A DNA stretch of 64,000 nucleotides from Collimonas fungivorans Ter331 (lineage in GTDB: Bacteria; Pseudomonadota; Gammaproteobacteria; Burkholderiales; Burkholderiaceae_D): positions 2,238,687 to 2,302,686 of the forward strand of contig NC_015856.1 in the NCBI RefSeq assembly GCF_000221045.1. The letters are read 5' to 3'. The first letter of the stretch is position 1; each line of letters opens with the position of its first letter. The position numbers and the translations under genes are program-made. Positions 49,256-58,625 of the stretch are shown here, piece after piece. A model generated the notes under the pieces. It was given only the letters and a program-made list of their open reading frames with translations, was not told the origin of the DNA and did no database searches.

Positions 49256-52200
49256 TCAGTTTTTTGCCGGCGCCGCCGGGCAGCCGCGCCAATTGGTGGC
49301 CGCCGGGATCGATTCGCCTTTCATCACCAGCGTCAGCGCCCCCAGCTTGGCGTTATCGTTGACCGTCGCGCTGTACAGCACGAAGCTGCGCGGCCCCATG
49401 TAAACCCGGCTGCCGATGTTGACGTGGTCGATCTTCATGACCCGGTCTTCGAACAAGTGCGTCTGCGGGCAGGCCTGGGCATTCAGTTCGCTATAGTCGC
49501 CAATGGTGACGCAGTCGAACTCGGTGATGTCGGTGGTGTTCATGTAAACCCCGCGGCCGATATGGCAGCCCAGCAGGTTCAGGGCCAGCGGCAGCCACGG
49601 CGTGCCGCGCAGGTAGCTCATGAAGTTCGGTATCGCGATGCCTTCATACAGGTTGGTGACGCCCTCCGACAGCCAGACGAACGGGGTCCACATCGGCACG
49701 CTGCATTTCTTGTAGCGCCCGATCAGCAGCCACTTGAGGGCGGCGATGAAGATGAAGGTGCCGATGCCGTACAGCAGGCCGGCGCTGGTGAGCAAGGAGA
49801 TCACTTCGCCCCACTGGCCGGCGCCGGCGAGCGGCATCAGGTTCAGCACCACGGTATAACCGACCGCGATCACGATCGCATGCGGCGAGACAATGCGGAA
49901 GCCTTCCACCAGCGAACGGCCGAGGCGGCGCCGGCGCGACGGGCGGAACGTCAGGTGTTCCGGGAAGCCGCTGGTCTGCTCGCGCGCCGGCAGGTTGATC
50001 GGCGGCGAGCCGAGCCAGGTGTCGCCGGGCTGCATGCGGCCGTTGTCCGGCGCGCGCGAATGGACGCCGATCAGGACGTTTTCCGGCAGGATGCTGCCGT
50101 CCGGCACGTAAGCGCCGTTGCCGACGAAACTGCGGCGCGAGATCACGGTCGGCTTCATGGTCATCCAGCCGCCCTCGATCTGTTCGTCGCCGAGCAATAC
50201 GGCATCGGCGATAAAGGTGTCGTCGCCCAGGGTCAGCATGTCCGGCACCACGCCCAGCGCGGTCGAGATCTCGGCATGGCGGCCTACCTTGGCGCCCAGC
50301 AGGCGGTACCAGTAGGGCGCGTAGACGGTGGCATAGACGCCGTGCAAGACGCTCAGGCTGGATTCCTGGATCTGGTTGACCAGCCATTTGCTGCAATAGA
50401 TATTGCTGCGCACCGGCCAGCTGCCGGCCCGCATGCGCGGCAGCAGGCTCCAGCGGATGCCGGCCGAGAGCAGGGCGGTGCAGACGATCAGCACCGCGGT
50501 GGCGGGGAAGGCCATGACGAAATATTTGGTCAGCTGGAACGGCACGTTGCCGTTGCTTTGCAGCCAGGGGAAACGATCGGTGTCGTCGAGCCAGTCGATC
50601 AGGATGAAGCTGGGGAACACCGGCATGAAAAACAGGGTGGTGATGAGGAAGGCGCCGAACAGGAAAAATATCGATTCGCCCAGCTGACGCCTGCGCGTAA
50701 CCGGCGGTCGCGGCGGTTTCGAGGCAGGGTCGAAAGCGCCTGCATCGCGCGCCGGCGAGCCGGTCCAGATGCGGCCGGCCGGCACCGCCTGGCCTTCGCT
50801 GATGGCGCTCTGGCCTTCGACATGGCCGAAGACGCCGACATCCGTGTTGCCTTCCATGACGACATAGGAACCGATGCAGCTTTCGCGCTGCAAGGTGATC
50901 GGCCCCAGCCACAGCTCGCCGTGTTCGACGCGGGCATTCTCAAAATTGACGGCGTTGCCGATGCTCACGCCGTCCTCTATGGTGAGCAGGTCATGCGCGC
51001 GCAAGGTCATGGAGCCGATCACCACTTCCGAGCCGATGCGCGCGCCCAGCGCCCGCAGCCACCAGCTGTACAGGGTCGAGCCGCTCAGCAGGTAGGCCGG
51101 CGCCGCCTCGATCAGGCGGTCCGCCAGCCACCAGCGGTAATAGGTCAGGCCCCAGAGCGGATAACGGCCGGCTTTCAGGCGTCCGGCGATCAGCCATTTG
51201 GCGGCGATCGCAATGGCGAACTCGAACAGGGTGGCCAGCAGGAATACGCCCACCGACACCACGATTGCCAGGGCAATCGAATCGCCCGGATCGCCGGTGA
51301 AGAAGTGATAGGTGAAAAACGGCGCCAGCCATTGCATCATGCGCATCGCCACCAGCCACGGCACGGCGGCGGCCTGGGCGGCGCCGCACAGCCAGCGCTT
51401 CAGGTCCGACGGCGTGCTCCAGCCGGTGTCGACCGCGATGCCGGCGGCCGGCGCTACCGCCAGCACCTGGGCGATGCGGCCGATGGTGCGGTTCATGTAT
51501 ATGTCGCGCACCGTCACGTGGGCAAAATCGGGATTGGTGCGCAGAGCGGAAGCGAGTTTTGCCGCGAACAGCGAATGGCCGCCGAGATCGTTGAAGAAAT
51601 CGGCGCTGCGCTGGATAGGCTGACCAGGGAACAGTTTGTTCAGCGCTGCGAACAGGGCCGCTTCGGCCGGCGTTTCGGGGAGGTCGGAATCACCGCTGGC
51701 GGCGCCGGTTGCCGCCAGCGGCCTGGCTTTCAACGCCTTGCGGTCGATCTTGCCGGAAGTCAGGCGCGGCATTTCCTGCATCGCTTCGAAGAAACCGGGC
51801 ACCATATAAGGCGGCAGCCGTTCGGCCAGGGCGCTGCGCAAAACCGCAGGGACGATTTCCGCGCCGCTTTCGGCGACGATGAAAGCGATCAGCTGGTCGA
51901 TGCCGTCTTCCTGGCGCAATACCACCGCCACCGTGCCGACCCCGGGCTGGCGCGCCAGCACTTCTTCGATTTCTCCCAGCTCAACGCGGAAGCCACGGAT
52001 CTTTACCTGGTCGTCGGTGCGGCCCAGGCACTGGACCCGGCCGTCGGCATCGATCCGGGCCAGGTCGCCGGTGCGGTACAGGCGGCGGTCGTGTTCGCCG
52101 CTGGCCCAAGGGTTGGCCAGGAATTTCTCGGCCGTCAGTTCCGGCCGCCCCAGGTAACCCTCGGCGACGCCGGGGCCGGTAATGCACAGTTCGCCGACTT

Positions 52201-53305
52201 CGCCGCGCGGCAGCAGGAGCAGGCCGTTTTCCGGCGCCGCCCCGGTTATCACCTCAATCACTAGCAGGCCGTAGTTAGGCAAGGGCCGGCCTATGGTGAC
52301 CGTTTCATTGGCGCGCAGTTCGGCCAGGCTGGCCGATACCGTGGCTTCGGTGGGGCCGTAGGTGTTGAAAATTTGCCGGCCGCTCCTTGCCCAGCGGCTG
52401 ACCAGCGCTTCCGGGCACATTTCGCCGCCCAGGTTGATGATGCGCAGGCTTGGCACGTCCTGGTTGAACAGGGCCAGCAGGGTCGGCACCGCGTGCAATA
52501 CGGTGACGCCCTGTGCGGCCAGCGCCGGCGGCAAGGCTTCCGGGTCGGAAGCTAGCTCCTTGGGCGCGATCCAGAGCGTGGCGCCGGCCAGGTAGCTGAT
52601 CCAGATTTCTTCGAACGACATGTCGAAAGCAACCGAAAAGCCCTGGTAGACGCGATCGCTGGCGGTGATTCCCAATACCGCGTTTTCACTGCGCAGGAAA
52701 TGGCAGATGGCGCCCTGGGTGATGGCGATGCCTTTCGGCTTGCCGGTCGAGCCGGAAGTGTAGATGACATAAGCCGGATCGCTGCGCTGTACGTGCTGGC
52801 GGCGCAGCAACGGCGTCTCGCAGGGCGCTAGCAGCTGTTCTGCGGTCCAGACCTGGCACCGGCCCGAGTCCAGGCGCGGCGCGAATTGCTGGCAGCTGAC
52901 GATGCCCGGTGCTTGCGCGTCTTCCAGGCAGACCGCGATCCGGTCCGGCGGCGTATCGGCATCCAGCGGCAGCCAGGCGGCGCCGCTCTTGGCGATGCCG
53001 GCCTGCATGATCAGCAGGTCGATGCCGCGCGGCAGCCACAAACCGACGATCTGGCCCGGACCGACGCCGGCGGCGATCAGGCGTGAAGCGACCAGGTCGG
53101 CATGATGGTTGAATTCTTGATAACTCAGCCGGCGCTCGCCGAACACCATGGCGATCTGGGCCGGCATGCGCTCGGCGGTCGCCTCAAGCAGGTCGGCCAG
53201 GACTTCATCGCGTATCAGCTCAGGCCGGACCGGCCCATGCAGAACGTCCGGGTGACTGGAAAAACCGCTGGCAGCCGCGTTATCGACGAGCAAAGACTGA
53301 GTCAT
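49256..53305 (-). CDS. Pls/PosA-family membrane-bound non-ribosomal peptide synthetase
   Basis: 1349 residues. Adenylation domain about 30-535: YTSGSTGKPKG, NTYGPTEATVSA, YRTGDLARIDADGR, GKIDRKAL. A carrier domain follows with the phosphopantetheine Ser578 in LGGHSLFAA. From about 650 to the end comes the NRPS terminal domain of epsilon-poly-lysine synthetase: three left-handed beta-helix parts (IGSEVVIGSMTLRAHDLLTI; ISTALGVVPDMLTLGDDTFI; CHIGRGVYMNTTDITEFDCV) separated by pairs of membrane helices. No condensation or thioesterase domain. Streptomyces Pls uses this layout to link amino acids into an isopeptide homopolymer. Stand-alone gene, divergent from a GGDEF-EAL gene. Product here is unknown; a cationic homo-oligomer is my inference. 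Confidence 0.88.
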   Translation of the reverse strand: MTQSLLVDNAAASGFSSHPDVLHGPVRPELIRDEVLADLLEATAERMPAQIAMVFGERRLSYQEFNHHADLVASRLIAAGVGPGQIVGLWLPRGIDLLIMQAGIAKSGAAWLPLDADTPPDRIAVCLEDAQAPGIVSCQQFAPRLDSGRCQVWTAEQLLAPCETPLLRRQHVQRSDPAYVIYTSGSTGKPKGIAITQGAICHFLRSENAVLGITASDRVYQGFSVAFDMSFEEIWISYLAGATLWIAPKELASDPEALPPALAAQGVTVLHAVPTLLALFNQDVPSLRIINLGGEMCPEALVSRWARSGRQIFNTYGPTEATVSASLAELRANETVTIGRPLPNYGLLVIEVITGAAPENGLLLLPRGEVGELCITGPGVAEGYLGRPELTAEKFLANPWASGEHDRRLYRTGDLARIDADGRVQCLGRTDDQVKIRGFRVELGEIEEVLARQPGVGTVAVVLRQEDGIDQLIAFIVAESGAEIVPAVLRSALAERLPPYMVPGFFEAMQEMPRLTSGKIDRKALKARPLAATGAASGDSDLPETPAEAALFAALNKLFPGQPIQRSADFFNDLGGHSLFAAKLASALRTNPDFAHVTVRDIYMNRTIGRIAQVLAVAPAAGIAVDTGWSTPSDLKRWLCGAAQAAAVPWLVAMRMMQWLAPFFTYHFFTGDPGDSIALAIVVSVGVFLLATLFEFAIAIAAKWLIAGRLKAGRYPLWGLTYYRWWLADRLIEAAPAYLLSGSTLYSWWLRALGARIGSEVVIGSMTLRAHDLLTIEDGVSIGNAVNFENARVEHGELWLGPITLQRESCIGSYVVMEGNTDVGVFGHVEGQSAISEGQAVPAGRIWTGSPARDAGAFDPASKPPRPPVTRRRQLGESIFFLFGAFLITTLFFMPVFPSFILIDWLDDTDRFPWLQSNGNVPFQLTKYFVMAFPATAVLIVCTALLSAGIRWSLLPRMRAGSWPVRSNIYCSKWLVNQIQESSLSVLHGVYATVYAPYWYRLLGAKVGRHAEISTALGVVPDMLTLGDDTFIADAVLLGDEQIEGGWMTMKPTVISRRSFVGNGAYVPDGSILPENVLIGVHSRAPDNGRMQPGDTWLGSPPINLPAREQTSGFPEHLTFRPSRRRRLGRSLVEGFRIVSPHAIVIAVGYTVVLNLMPLAGAGQWGEVISLLTSAGLLYGIGTFIFIAALKWLLIGRYKKCSVPMWTPFVWLSEGVTNLYEGIAIPNFMSYLRGTPWLPLALNLLGCHIGRGVYMNTTDITEFDCVTIGDYSELNAQACPQTHLFEDRVMKIDHVNIGSRVYMGPRSFVLYSATVNDNAKLGALTLVMKGESIPAATNWRGCPAAPAKN

Positions 53306-53644
53306 GGATGAGGCAAGTAAAAGAGACAGGTGAACGATCGCAAGCGGGCGATGGTAGCACGCTGATATAGGTAACGTTCAGACAATTTTGCGGAAGCCCG
53401 ACGCTGTGGTTTTCCGGTCTGCGGCGGGGCTTGGCTGCGCTTGCCGCAAGGGGTTTACGCGGGTATAGACAAGGCATTTTCCCCTCCCTTGCTAACGAAC
53501 TTGCTAATGGGAAACTATTGGTCGTATGATGGGGTATTCAGGGCCCGGTTTCAAGTAGTATCGTTTTTCGCAATTTTCTGCAATTCCGCTAAAGCTTTCT
53601 GACTGTGCAGTGTTTTTGTCGGTGAAGATCAGTGAGGTTTTGTG
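53306..53644. other. divergent intergenic region between NRPS and GGDEF-EAL genes
   Basis: 339 bases without a credible gene. It holds start signals for both flanking genes. On the + strand TTGCTA (53501-53506), 18 bp, TATGAT (53525-53530) is a possible promoter for the GGDEF-EAL gene. No clear operator or terminator is seen; the Shine-Dalgarno of the NRPS gene is weak. Confidence 0.4.
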
Positions 53645-56467
53645 ATGCAGCGATTGAAGAAATTTTTCACCATGGACAGCGGCATGCGCTGGATCAAGGT
53701 GATCTTGCCGTTCCTGGCGATCGTGGCCTTGATGGTGGGGCTGCTGGCGTTCAGCATGAATATCCTGTCTTCGGTGCGCGCCTTTGTCGGCGGCGAGAGC
53801 CTGTGGTCGAAGGCGCAGAAGGAGGCGGTATTCCACCTGAACCAGTATGCGGTGACGCATGCCGACCCCGACTACCAGAAGGTGCTGAAGGCGCTGGCGG
53901 TGTCGATCGGCGACCGCCGCGCCCGGGACGAGCTGGATAAACCCAATCCGGACCTGCAAGTGGTGCGCCAGGGTTTCCTGGACGGCGGCAATCACCCGGA
54001 CGACATCGACGGCATCATCAGCCTGTATCGCAATTTCAAGAATTTCAGCCTGCTGCGGGAACCGGTCGCCAACTGGAAGATCGGCGACCAGCTGATCCAG
54101 GAGCTGAGCGCAGAAGCCAGCCGCCTGCATGCGGCGATCAGCGCCGGCAACCCCGATCCGCAGACAATGATCGCCAGCGTCGCCCGCATCCGCGAGATAG
54201 ACGCCGAACTGACGCCGCTGGAATTGCGCTTTTCCGCCAGCCTGGGCGAATCGTCGCGCCAGGTCCAGCGCCTGCTGCTGTTTGCGACGCTGACCATCGC
54301 CGTCGGCCTGATGATTTTCGGCAGCTGGATTTCGCGCTATATCCTGACCAAGAGCGACCAGTTCGAAGAGGCGCTGAAGATCAGCCAGGAACGGTTGCAC
54401 CTGGCGATGCTGGGTAGTAACGACGGCCTGTGGGACTGGGATATCCAGGCCGACAATATCTATTATTCGCCGCGCCTGAAGGAATTGCTGGGGTATTCGC
54501 TGGAAGAAGAAGAGCCGACGCCGCTGCAGTTCCTGAACTGCATCTATCCGTCGGACCTGGATGCGGTGCGCGCCAAGCTGACGTCGCACCTGCACGACAA
54601 TTCGCCGTGCGACATCGAGTTCCGGATCGTCACCAAGGGCGGGGAATTGCGCTGGGTCCGTTCCTGCGCGCAGTCCACCAGCAATTCGGCCGGCGAGCCG
54701 GTGCGCATGGCGGGCTCGTTTACCGACATCACCGCCCGCAAGCGCTCCGAGGAGCAGCTGTATGCCGCCAAGGAGCGCGCCCAGGTCACGCTGGAATCGA
54801 TAGGCGAGGCGGTGATCACGCTCAGCACCGACGGCCTGGTCGAATACCTGAACCCGACGGCGGAAATCCTGACTCGCTGGACGCTGGCCTCGGCGCGCGG
54901 CTTGCCGCTGGAAAAAATCCTGCACGTGGTGGGCGAAAGCTCGGGCAACCGGATTCCCGACCTGATCCCGCAGATCCTCGACAACAGCGTGCCGATCGAC
55001 CGCGCGTCCAACCTGCTGCTGGTCTGCGACGACGGCAGCGAGGTCGCGGTCAACCTGTCGGCCGAGCCGATCCGCAACCTGAGCGGCGAAACCATAGGCA
55101 CGGTGCTGGTGCTGCACGATGTCAGCAAGGACCGGGAATATGCGGCGCAGCTGTCGTACCAGGCCAGCCACGACGAACTGACCGGACTTATCAACCGGCG
55201 TGAGTTCGAGCGGCGCCTGACGGTGGCGATGATCACCTCGCGCGACCAGCAGCGCCAGCATGCCGTGCTGTACCTCGACCTGGACCAGTTCAAGGTGGTC
55301 AACGACACCTGCGGCCACGCCGCCGGCGACGAGCTGATCCGGCAGGTCAGCGTCTTGCTGAAACAGCGCTTGCGCGATACCGACACCATCGCCCGCCTGG
55401 GCGGCGACGAATTCGGCGTCTTGCTGGAGAACTGCCCGGTCGAGCATTCGCTGCGGATTGCCGAAGGATTGCGGCAGACCGTCGCCGATTTCCAGTTCGT
55501 CTGGACCAACAAGCCGTTCACCATCGGCGTCAGCATCGGCCTGATCAACCTGGCGGGCGAAATGCATACGTTGGGGCAGATCATGAGCGCGGTCGACGCC
55601 GCCTGCTACCTGGCCAAGGAAAAGGGCCGCAACCGTGTACACGAATACCGGCTGGACGACAGCGAGCTGTCGATACGGCACGGCGAGATGGAGTGGATCA
55701 CGCGTATCAATGAAGCGCTGACGCAAGAGAAGTTCTGCCTGTTCTCGCAAGAGATTTCTGCCCTGGGCAAGCCTCCCAGCCACGGCGCCCATTTTGAAAT
55801 CCTGCTACGCATGCTGGACAAGGATGACAACCTGGTGCTGCCGATGGTGTTCATTCCTGCCGCGGAACGCTACAACCTGATGCCGGCCATCGACCGCTGG
55901 GTCGTTTCGACGGTATTCGCCACCCTGGCGAAAATGCGCCAGCAAGGGCGCGGCCGGGAAATCCAGACCTGCGCCATCAACCTTTCCGGCACCAGCATAG
56001 GAGACAGCAATTTCCTCAGTTTTGTGCAGGAACAGCACGTGAAGTACGGCATCGCGCCGCAAATCATCTGCTTCGAGATTACCGAGACCAGCGCGATCGC
56101 CAATTTTGCCAAGGCTGCACACTTTATCCAGGAACTGAGAGGGGTGGGCTACCGCTTTGCGCTCGACGATTTCGGCGCCGGCATGTCTTCGTTCGCTTAC
56201 CTGAAGAACCTGCCTGTCGATTTCATCAAGATCGACGGCGGGTTTGTCAAAGACATGCTGAACAGCCCGACCGACTATGCAATGGTGGAGGCGATCAACA
56301 AGATCGGCCATTTGATGGGCAAGCAGACGATTGCCGAATTCGCCGTCAATGAACGGATCATCGGCACCCTGACCGAGATCGGCGTCGATTTCGCCCAGGG
56401 CTACGGCATCGGGCGGCCGCGCGCGTTTGGCATCGGCGTCGACAAGAACCTGCTGAACGCCGGTTAG
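53645..56467 (+). CDS. membrane PAS-GGDEF-EAL cyclic-di-GMP signalling protein
   Basis: 940 residues from the ATG at 53645 (GTG at 53642 possible). Membrane helix near residues 18-40, periplasmic helical sensor, second helix near 215-235, then PAS with PAC (GLWDWDIQADNIYYSP), a second PAS, GGDEF and EAL domains. The GGDEF motif is intact (586-590), so c-di-GMP synthesis is possible. The EAL motif reads EIL (Glu718), while downstream phosphodiesterase residues (ITETSAI, LDDFGAGMSSFAYL, IKIDGG) are mostly kept but VAEGVE is altered to IAEFAVN. Net activity cannot be told. Its stop overlaps the convergent ycaQ-like stop by 3 bp. Confidence 0.92.
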   Translation: MQRLKKFFTMDSGMRWIKVILPFLAIVALMVGLLAFSMNILSSVRAFVGGESLWSKAQKEAVFHLNQYAVTHADPDYQKVLKALAVSIGDRRARDELDKPNPDLQVVRQGFLDGGNHPDDIDGIISLYRNFKNFSLLREPVANWKIGDQLIQELSAEASRLHAAISAGNPDPQTMIASVARIREIDAELTPLELRFSASLGESSRQVQRLLLFATLTIAVGLMIFGSWISRYILTKSDQFEEALKISQERLHLAMLGSNDGLWDWDIQADNIYYSPRLKELLGYSLEEEEPTPLQFLNCIYPSDLDAVRAKLTSHLHDNSPCDIEFRIVTKGGELRWVRSCAQSTSNSAGEPVRMAGSFTDITARKRSEEQLYAAKERAQVTLESIGEAVITLSTDGLVEYLNPTAEILTRWTLASARGLPLEKILHVVGESSGNRIPDLIPQILDNSVPIDRASNLLLVCDDGSEVAVNLSAEPIRNLSGETIGTVLVLHDVSKDREYAAQLSYQASHDELTGLINRREFERRLTVAMITSRDQQRQHAVLYLDLDQFKVVNDTCGHAAGDELIRQVSVLLKQRLRDTDTIARLGGDEFGVLLENCPVEHSLRIAEGLRQTVADFQFVWTNKPFTIGVSIGLINLAGEMHTLGQIMSAVDAACYLAKEKGRNRVHEYRLDDSELSIRHGEMEWITRINEALTQEKFCLFSQEISALGKPPSHGAHFEILLRMLDKDDNLVLPMVFIPAAERYNLMPAIDRWVVSTVFATLAKMRQQGRGREIQTCAINLSGTSIGDSNFLSFVQEQHVKYGIAPQIICFEITETSAIANFAKAAHFIQELRGVGYRFALDDFGAGMSSFAYLKNLPVDFIKIDGGFVKDMLNSPTDYAMVEAINKIGHLMGKQTIAEFAVNERIIGTLTEIGVDFAQGYGIGRPRAFGIGVDKNLLNAG

Positions 56468-57681
56468 AGCGCGGCCCGCAGCATGGTGCGGAAGGCCCGT
56501 GGCGTGCACTGGTCGATCACCACCTGCGGCGTGCCGTGCCAGCTGGCAAAACGCTGCAGGGTGGCCGCCAGTTCGGTGGCGAACCTCTGGCTGGTGCGGG
56601 TGCCGGGCTCAAGGTACAGCGCCTTGACCTGGAACACGCCCTGGCCGCGATGCGCCTTGGCGTCCAGCCGTCCCACCAGGGCGCCGCGATGCAGGATGGG
56701 CAGCGTAAAATAACCGTAGCTGCGCTTGGCTTCCGGCGTGTAGCACTCGAGCCGGTAATCGAAATCGAACAGCTCCAGCGCACGCTTGCGGTCCCATACC
56801 AGCGGATCGAAAGGCGACAGCAGGCAGGTAGCGCTGGGTTTCAGCAAACCGCCGGCGGCGGCCAGCGCCAGTTCGCGATGCGCGGGGTGGATGTACAGCG
56901 GCTGCTGCCAGTCGTCCACCGTGGCGCGCAGCAGGCTGCCGTCTTCGACCAAGGTCTCAGGATCGGGGCTGGGGCGGCTCTTGGCGGTGCGGAAGTAGTC
57001 GCCGATCCAGCTGGCTTTGGCCACTCCCAGTGCTTGCACCGCCTTGAGCAGCAAGGTGCGCTGGGTCTCCTCTGTGGATGGCATGCGGGTATCGTCCCAG
57101 TCGGGCAGGATGCGTTCGGCGAGGTCGTAGATCCGATGAAAGTTATGGCGCCTGGCGATCATCAGGCGGCCCGCCGTGAACAGCACTTCGAGCGAACGTT
57201 TTTCCGGTTTCCATTCCCACCAGCCGCCGCTTTTACCGTCGGTGCGCTTGAAATCGGCCGAGCGCACCGGGCCGTGCTGGCGGATATGCTGCAGCAGCAG
57301 CTCTATGGTGGCGGCGTGCTGTTCCATCCATTTGGCCGAATACTTCCAGCCCATGGAGCCGGGATCGATCATGCGGTGCCGGTACAGTCCGTAATCCTCG
57401 ATCGGCAGGAAACTGGCTTCGTGCGCCCAGTATTCGAACAGCTGGCGTTCCTCCAGCAACTCGTCCAGCCAGCTCTGCTGGTAGCTGCCGAGCCGGCTCC
57501 ACAACACCAGGTAGGGGCTGCGCGCCACCACATGGATGGTGTCGATCTGCAGCAGGCCCATCTGGCGGATGGCAGCCAGCACGTCCTGCTTGACGGCTTT
57601 CTTGCGCACCGGGTTGAGCAAACCCTGGGCCGCCAGTTGCAAGGCGCGCGCGGCGGGCAGGGAGAGCTGGATGGCGGTCAT
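56464..57681 (-). CDS. YcaQ/AlkZ-family winged-helix DNA glycosylase
   Basis: 405 residues of the DUF1006 family of winged-helix proteins. The catalytic motif QxD of the YcaQ branch is present as Gln45-Ile-Asp47 in LLQIDTIHVVARSPYLVLW; a Cys- and Arg-containing C-terminal block (RSYGYFTLPILHRGALVG) is typical as well. Members remove alkylated bases and unhook interstrand crosslinks. It follows 12 bp after the Dyp peroxidase gene on the same strand, suggesting a shared stress operon. Confidence 0.9.
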   Translation of the reverse strand: MTAIQLSLPAARALQLAAQGLLNPVRKKAVKQDVLAAIRQMGLLQIDTIHVVARSPYLVLWSRLGSYQQSWLDELLEERQLFEYWAHEASFLPIEDYGLYRHRMIDPGSMGWKYSAKWMEQHAATIELLLQHIRQHGPVRSADFKRTDGKSGGWWEWKPEKRSLEVLFTAGRLMIARRHNFHRIYDLAERILPDWDDTRMPSTEETQRTLLLKAVQALGVAKASWIGDYFRTAKSRPSPDPETLVEDGSLLRATVDDWQQPLYIHPAHRELALAAAGGLLKPSATCLLSPFDPLVWDRKRALELFDFDYRLECYTPEAKRSYGYFTLPILHRGALVGRLDAKAHRGQGVFQVKALYLEPGTRTSQRFATELAATLQRFASWHGTPQVVIDQCTPRAFRTMLRAAL

Positions 57682-57693
57682 GCCTGACCTGGC

Positions 57694-58581
57694 TCAGATG
57701 CCGATGCCGGACAGGTCGAGGCGGCCGTCCTGCAGCGGCGGGCACCAGTAGTAGCCGCCGGTGACCGGACGCGAAAAGCTGAACAGGGCGTCGACGATGC
57801 CGTCTTCGTGGCCCAGCATGCGGCGCAGGACGTTTTCGAAACGGTCGCTGGATTCGCCGTAAGCGATGAATTCGGTGCCTTGCTGCAGGCCGTTATCCCA
57901 TGGCATAGAGTGGCGCACCATGTAGGCCTCGGGCGTGAAACTTTCCTGCGCCGTGCGTTTGGCGTGGGCCGATTCCGGCGCCTCTTCGATTTCCTCGTTG
58001 TCGGCAACCTGGCGGCCGATGGTGGCGTCGCGCTGTGCGGCGGGGAAACCGCGGAAGCGCGGCAAGTCATGGATCCAGCGTTGTACCGCGACAAAACTCG
58101 AGCCTTGGCGGCCGGCGCCGTCGGCCACCAGCGCGGCGGCGATGGCTGCTGCCGCCTTGGGGTTTTCGGTGCCGTCTTCGTAGCCGGTCAGGTCGCGTGT
58201 GTCGCGGTAGCGGAAAGTATCCATCGCGTCTTCCAGCACCAGCGCGTCGCCCAGCAGCTCGACCAGTTGTGCGGTGCGTTCGAACAGGCTGCTGCGGTCG
58301 CTGCCGCGCAGCAGGAACCACATGGCCTGCTGGGTCGACGGCGCGGCGCAGCCTTGTCCTTCAAGCGCCGGAAACGAGCGCAGGCCGCCGACATGCTGTT
58401 CCAGCGCCTGGACCAGGGGTTGGCCTAGTCCGACCACGCCCCAGTCCGCCGCAAAAACTTCGCGCAGCCGTATCAGCGCCGCCTGCGGGTTGTGGCCGCC
58501 AAGGCGAAATGTGAGTGAACGGCCGAGTGGTGCGAGTGCTTCCAGGATTCCTGGCTGGGCTTGGTCTGCTGTTGCTGGCAT
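57694..58581 (-). CDS. Dyp-type haem peroxidase
   Basis: 295 residues. The distal GxxDG motif is GYEDGTENP; the proximal haem His is probably that in ESAHAKRT, and VRHSMPW matches the distal Arg segment. No signal peptide, so cytoplasmic, of the YfeX/DypB type. It uses peroxide to oxidise dyes or phenolics, or acts on haem. No encapsulin gene is nearby. ATG is preceded by AAGGATC. Confidence 0.92.
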   Translation of the reverse strand: MPATADQAQPGILEALAPLGRSLTFRLGGHNPQAALIRLREVFAADWGVVGLGQPLVQALEQHVGGLRSFPALEGQGCAAPSTQQAMWFLLRGSDRSSLFERTAQLVELLGDALVLEDAMDTFRYRDTRDLTGYEDGTENPKAAAAIAAALVADGAGRQGSSFVAVQRWIHDLPRFRGFPAAQRDATIGRQVADNEEIEEAPESAHAKRTAQESFTPEAYMVRHSMPWDNGLQQGTEFIAYGESSDRFENVLRRMLGHEDGIVDALFSFSRPVTGGYYWCPPLQDGRLDLSGIGI

Positions 58582-58625
58582 TGCTGATCCTTAATAAAGA
58601 AAGAGAGCGAGGAAAGGGTGTGATA

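Noticed and set aside
49094-52264. 1056-codon open frame on the plus strand
   Set aside because: Entirely antisense to the NRPS gene, no domain is recognisable, composition is Ala/Gly/Arg/Asp shadow-like.
53504-55792. 762-codon open frame on the minus strand
   Set aside because: Antisense to the GGDEF-EAL gene, without motifs.
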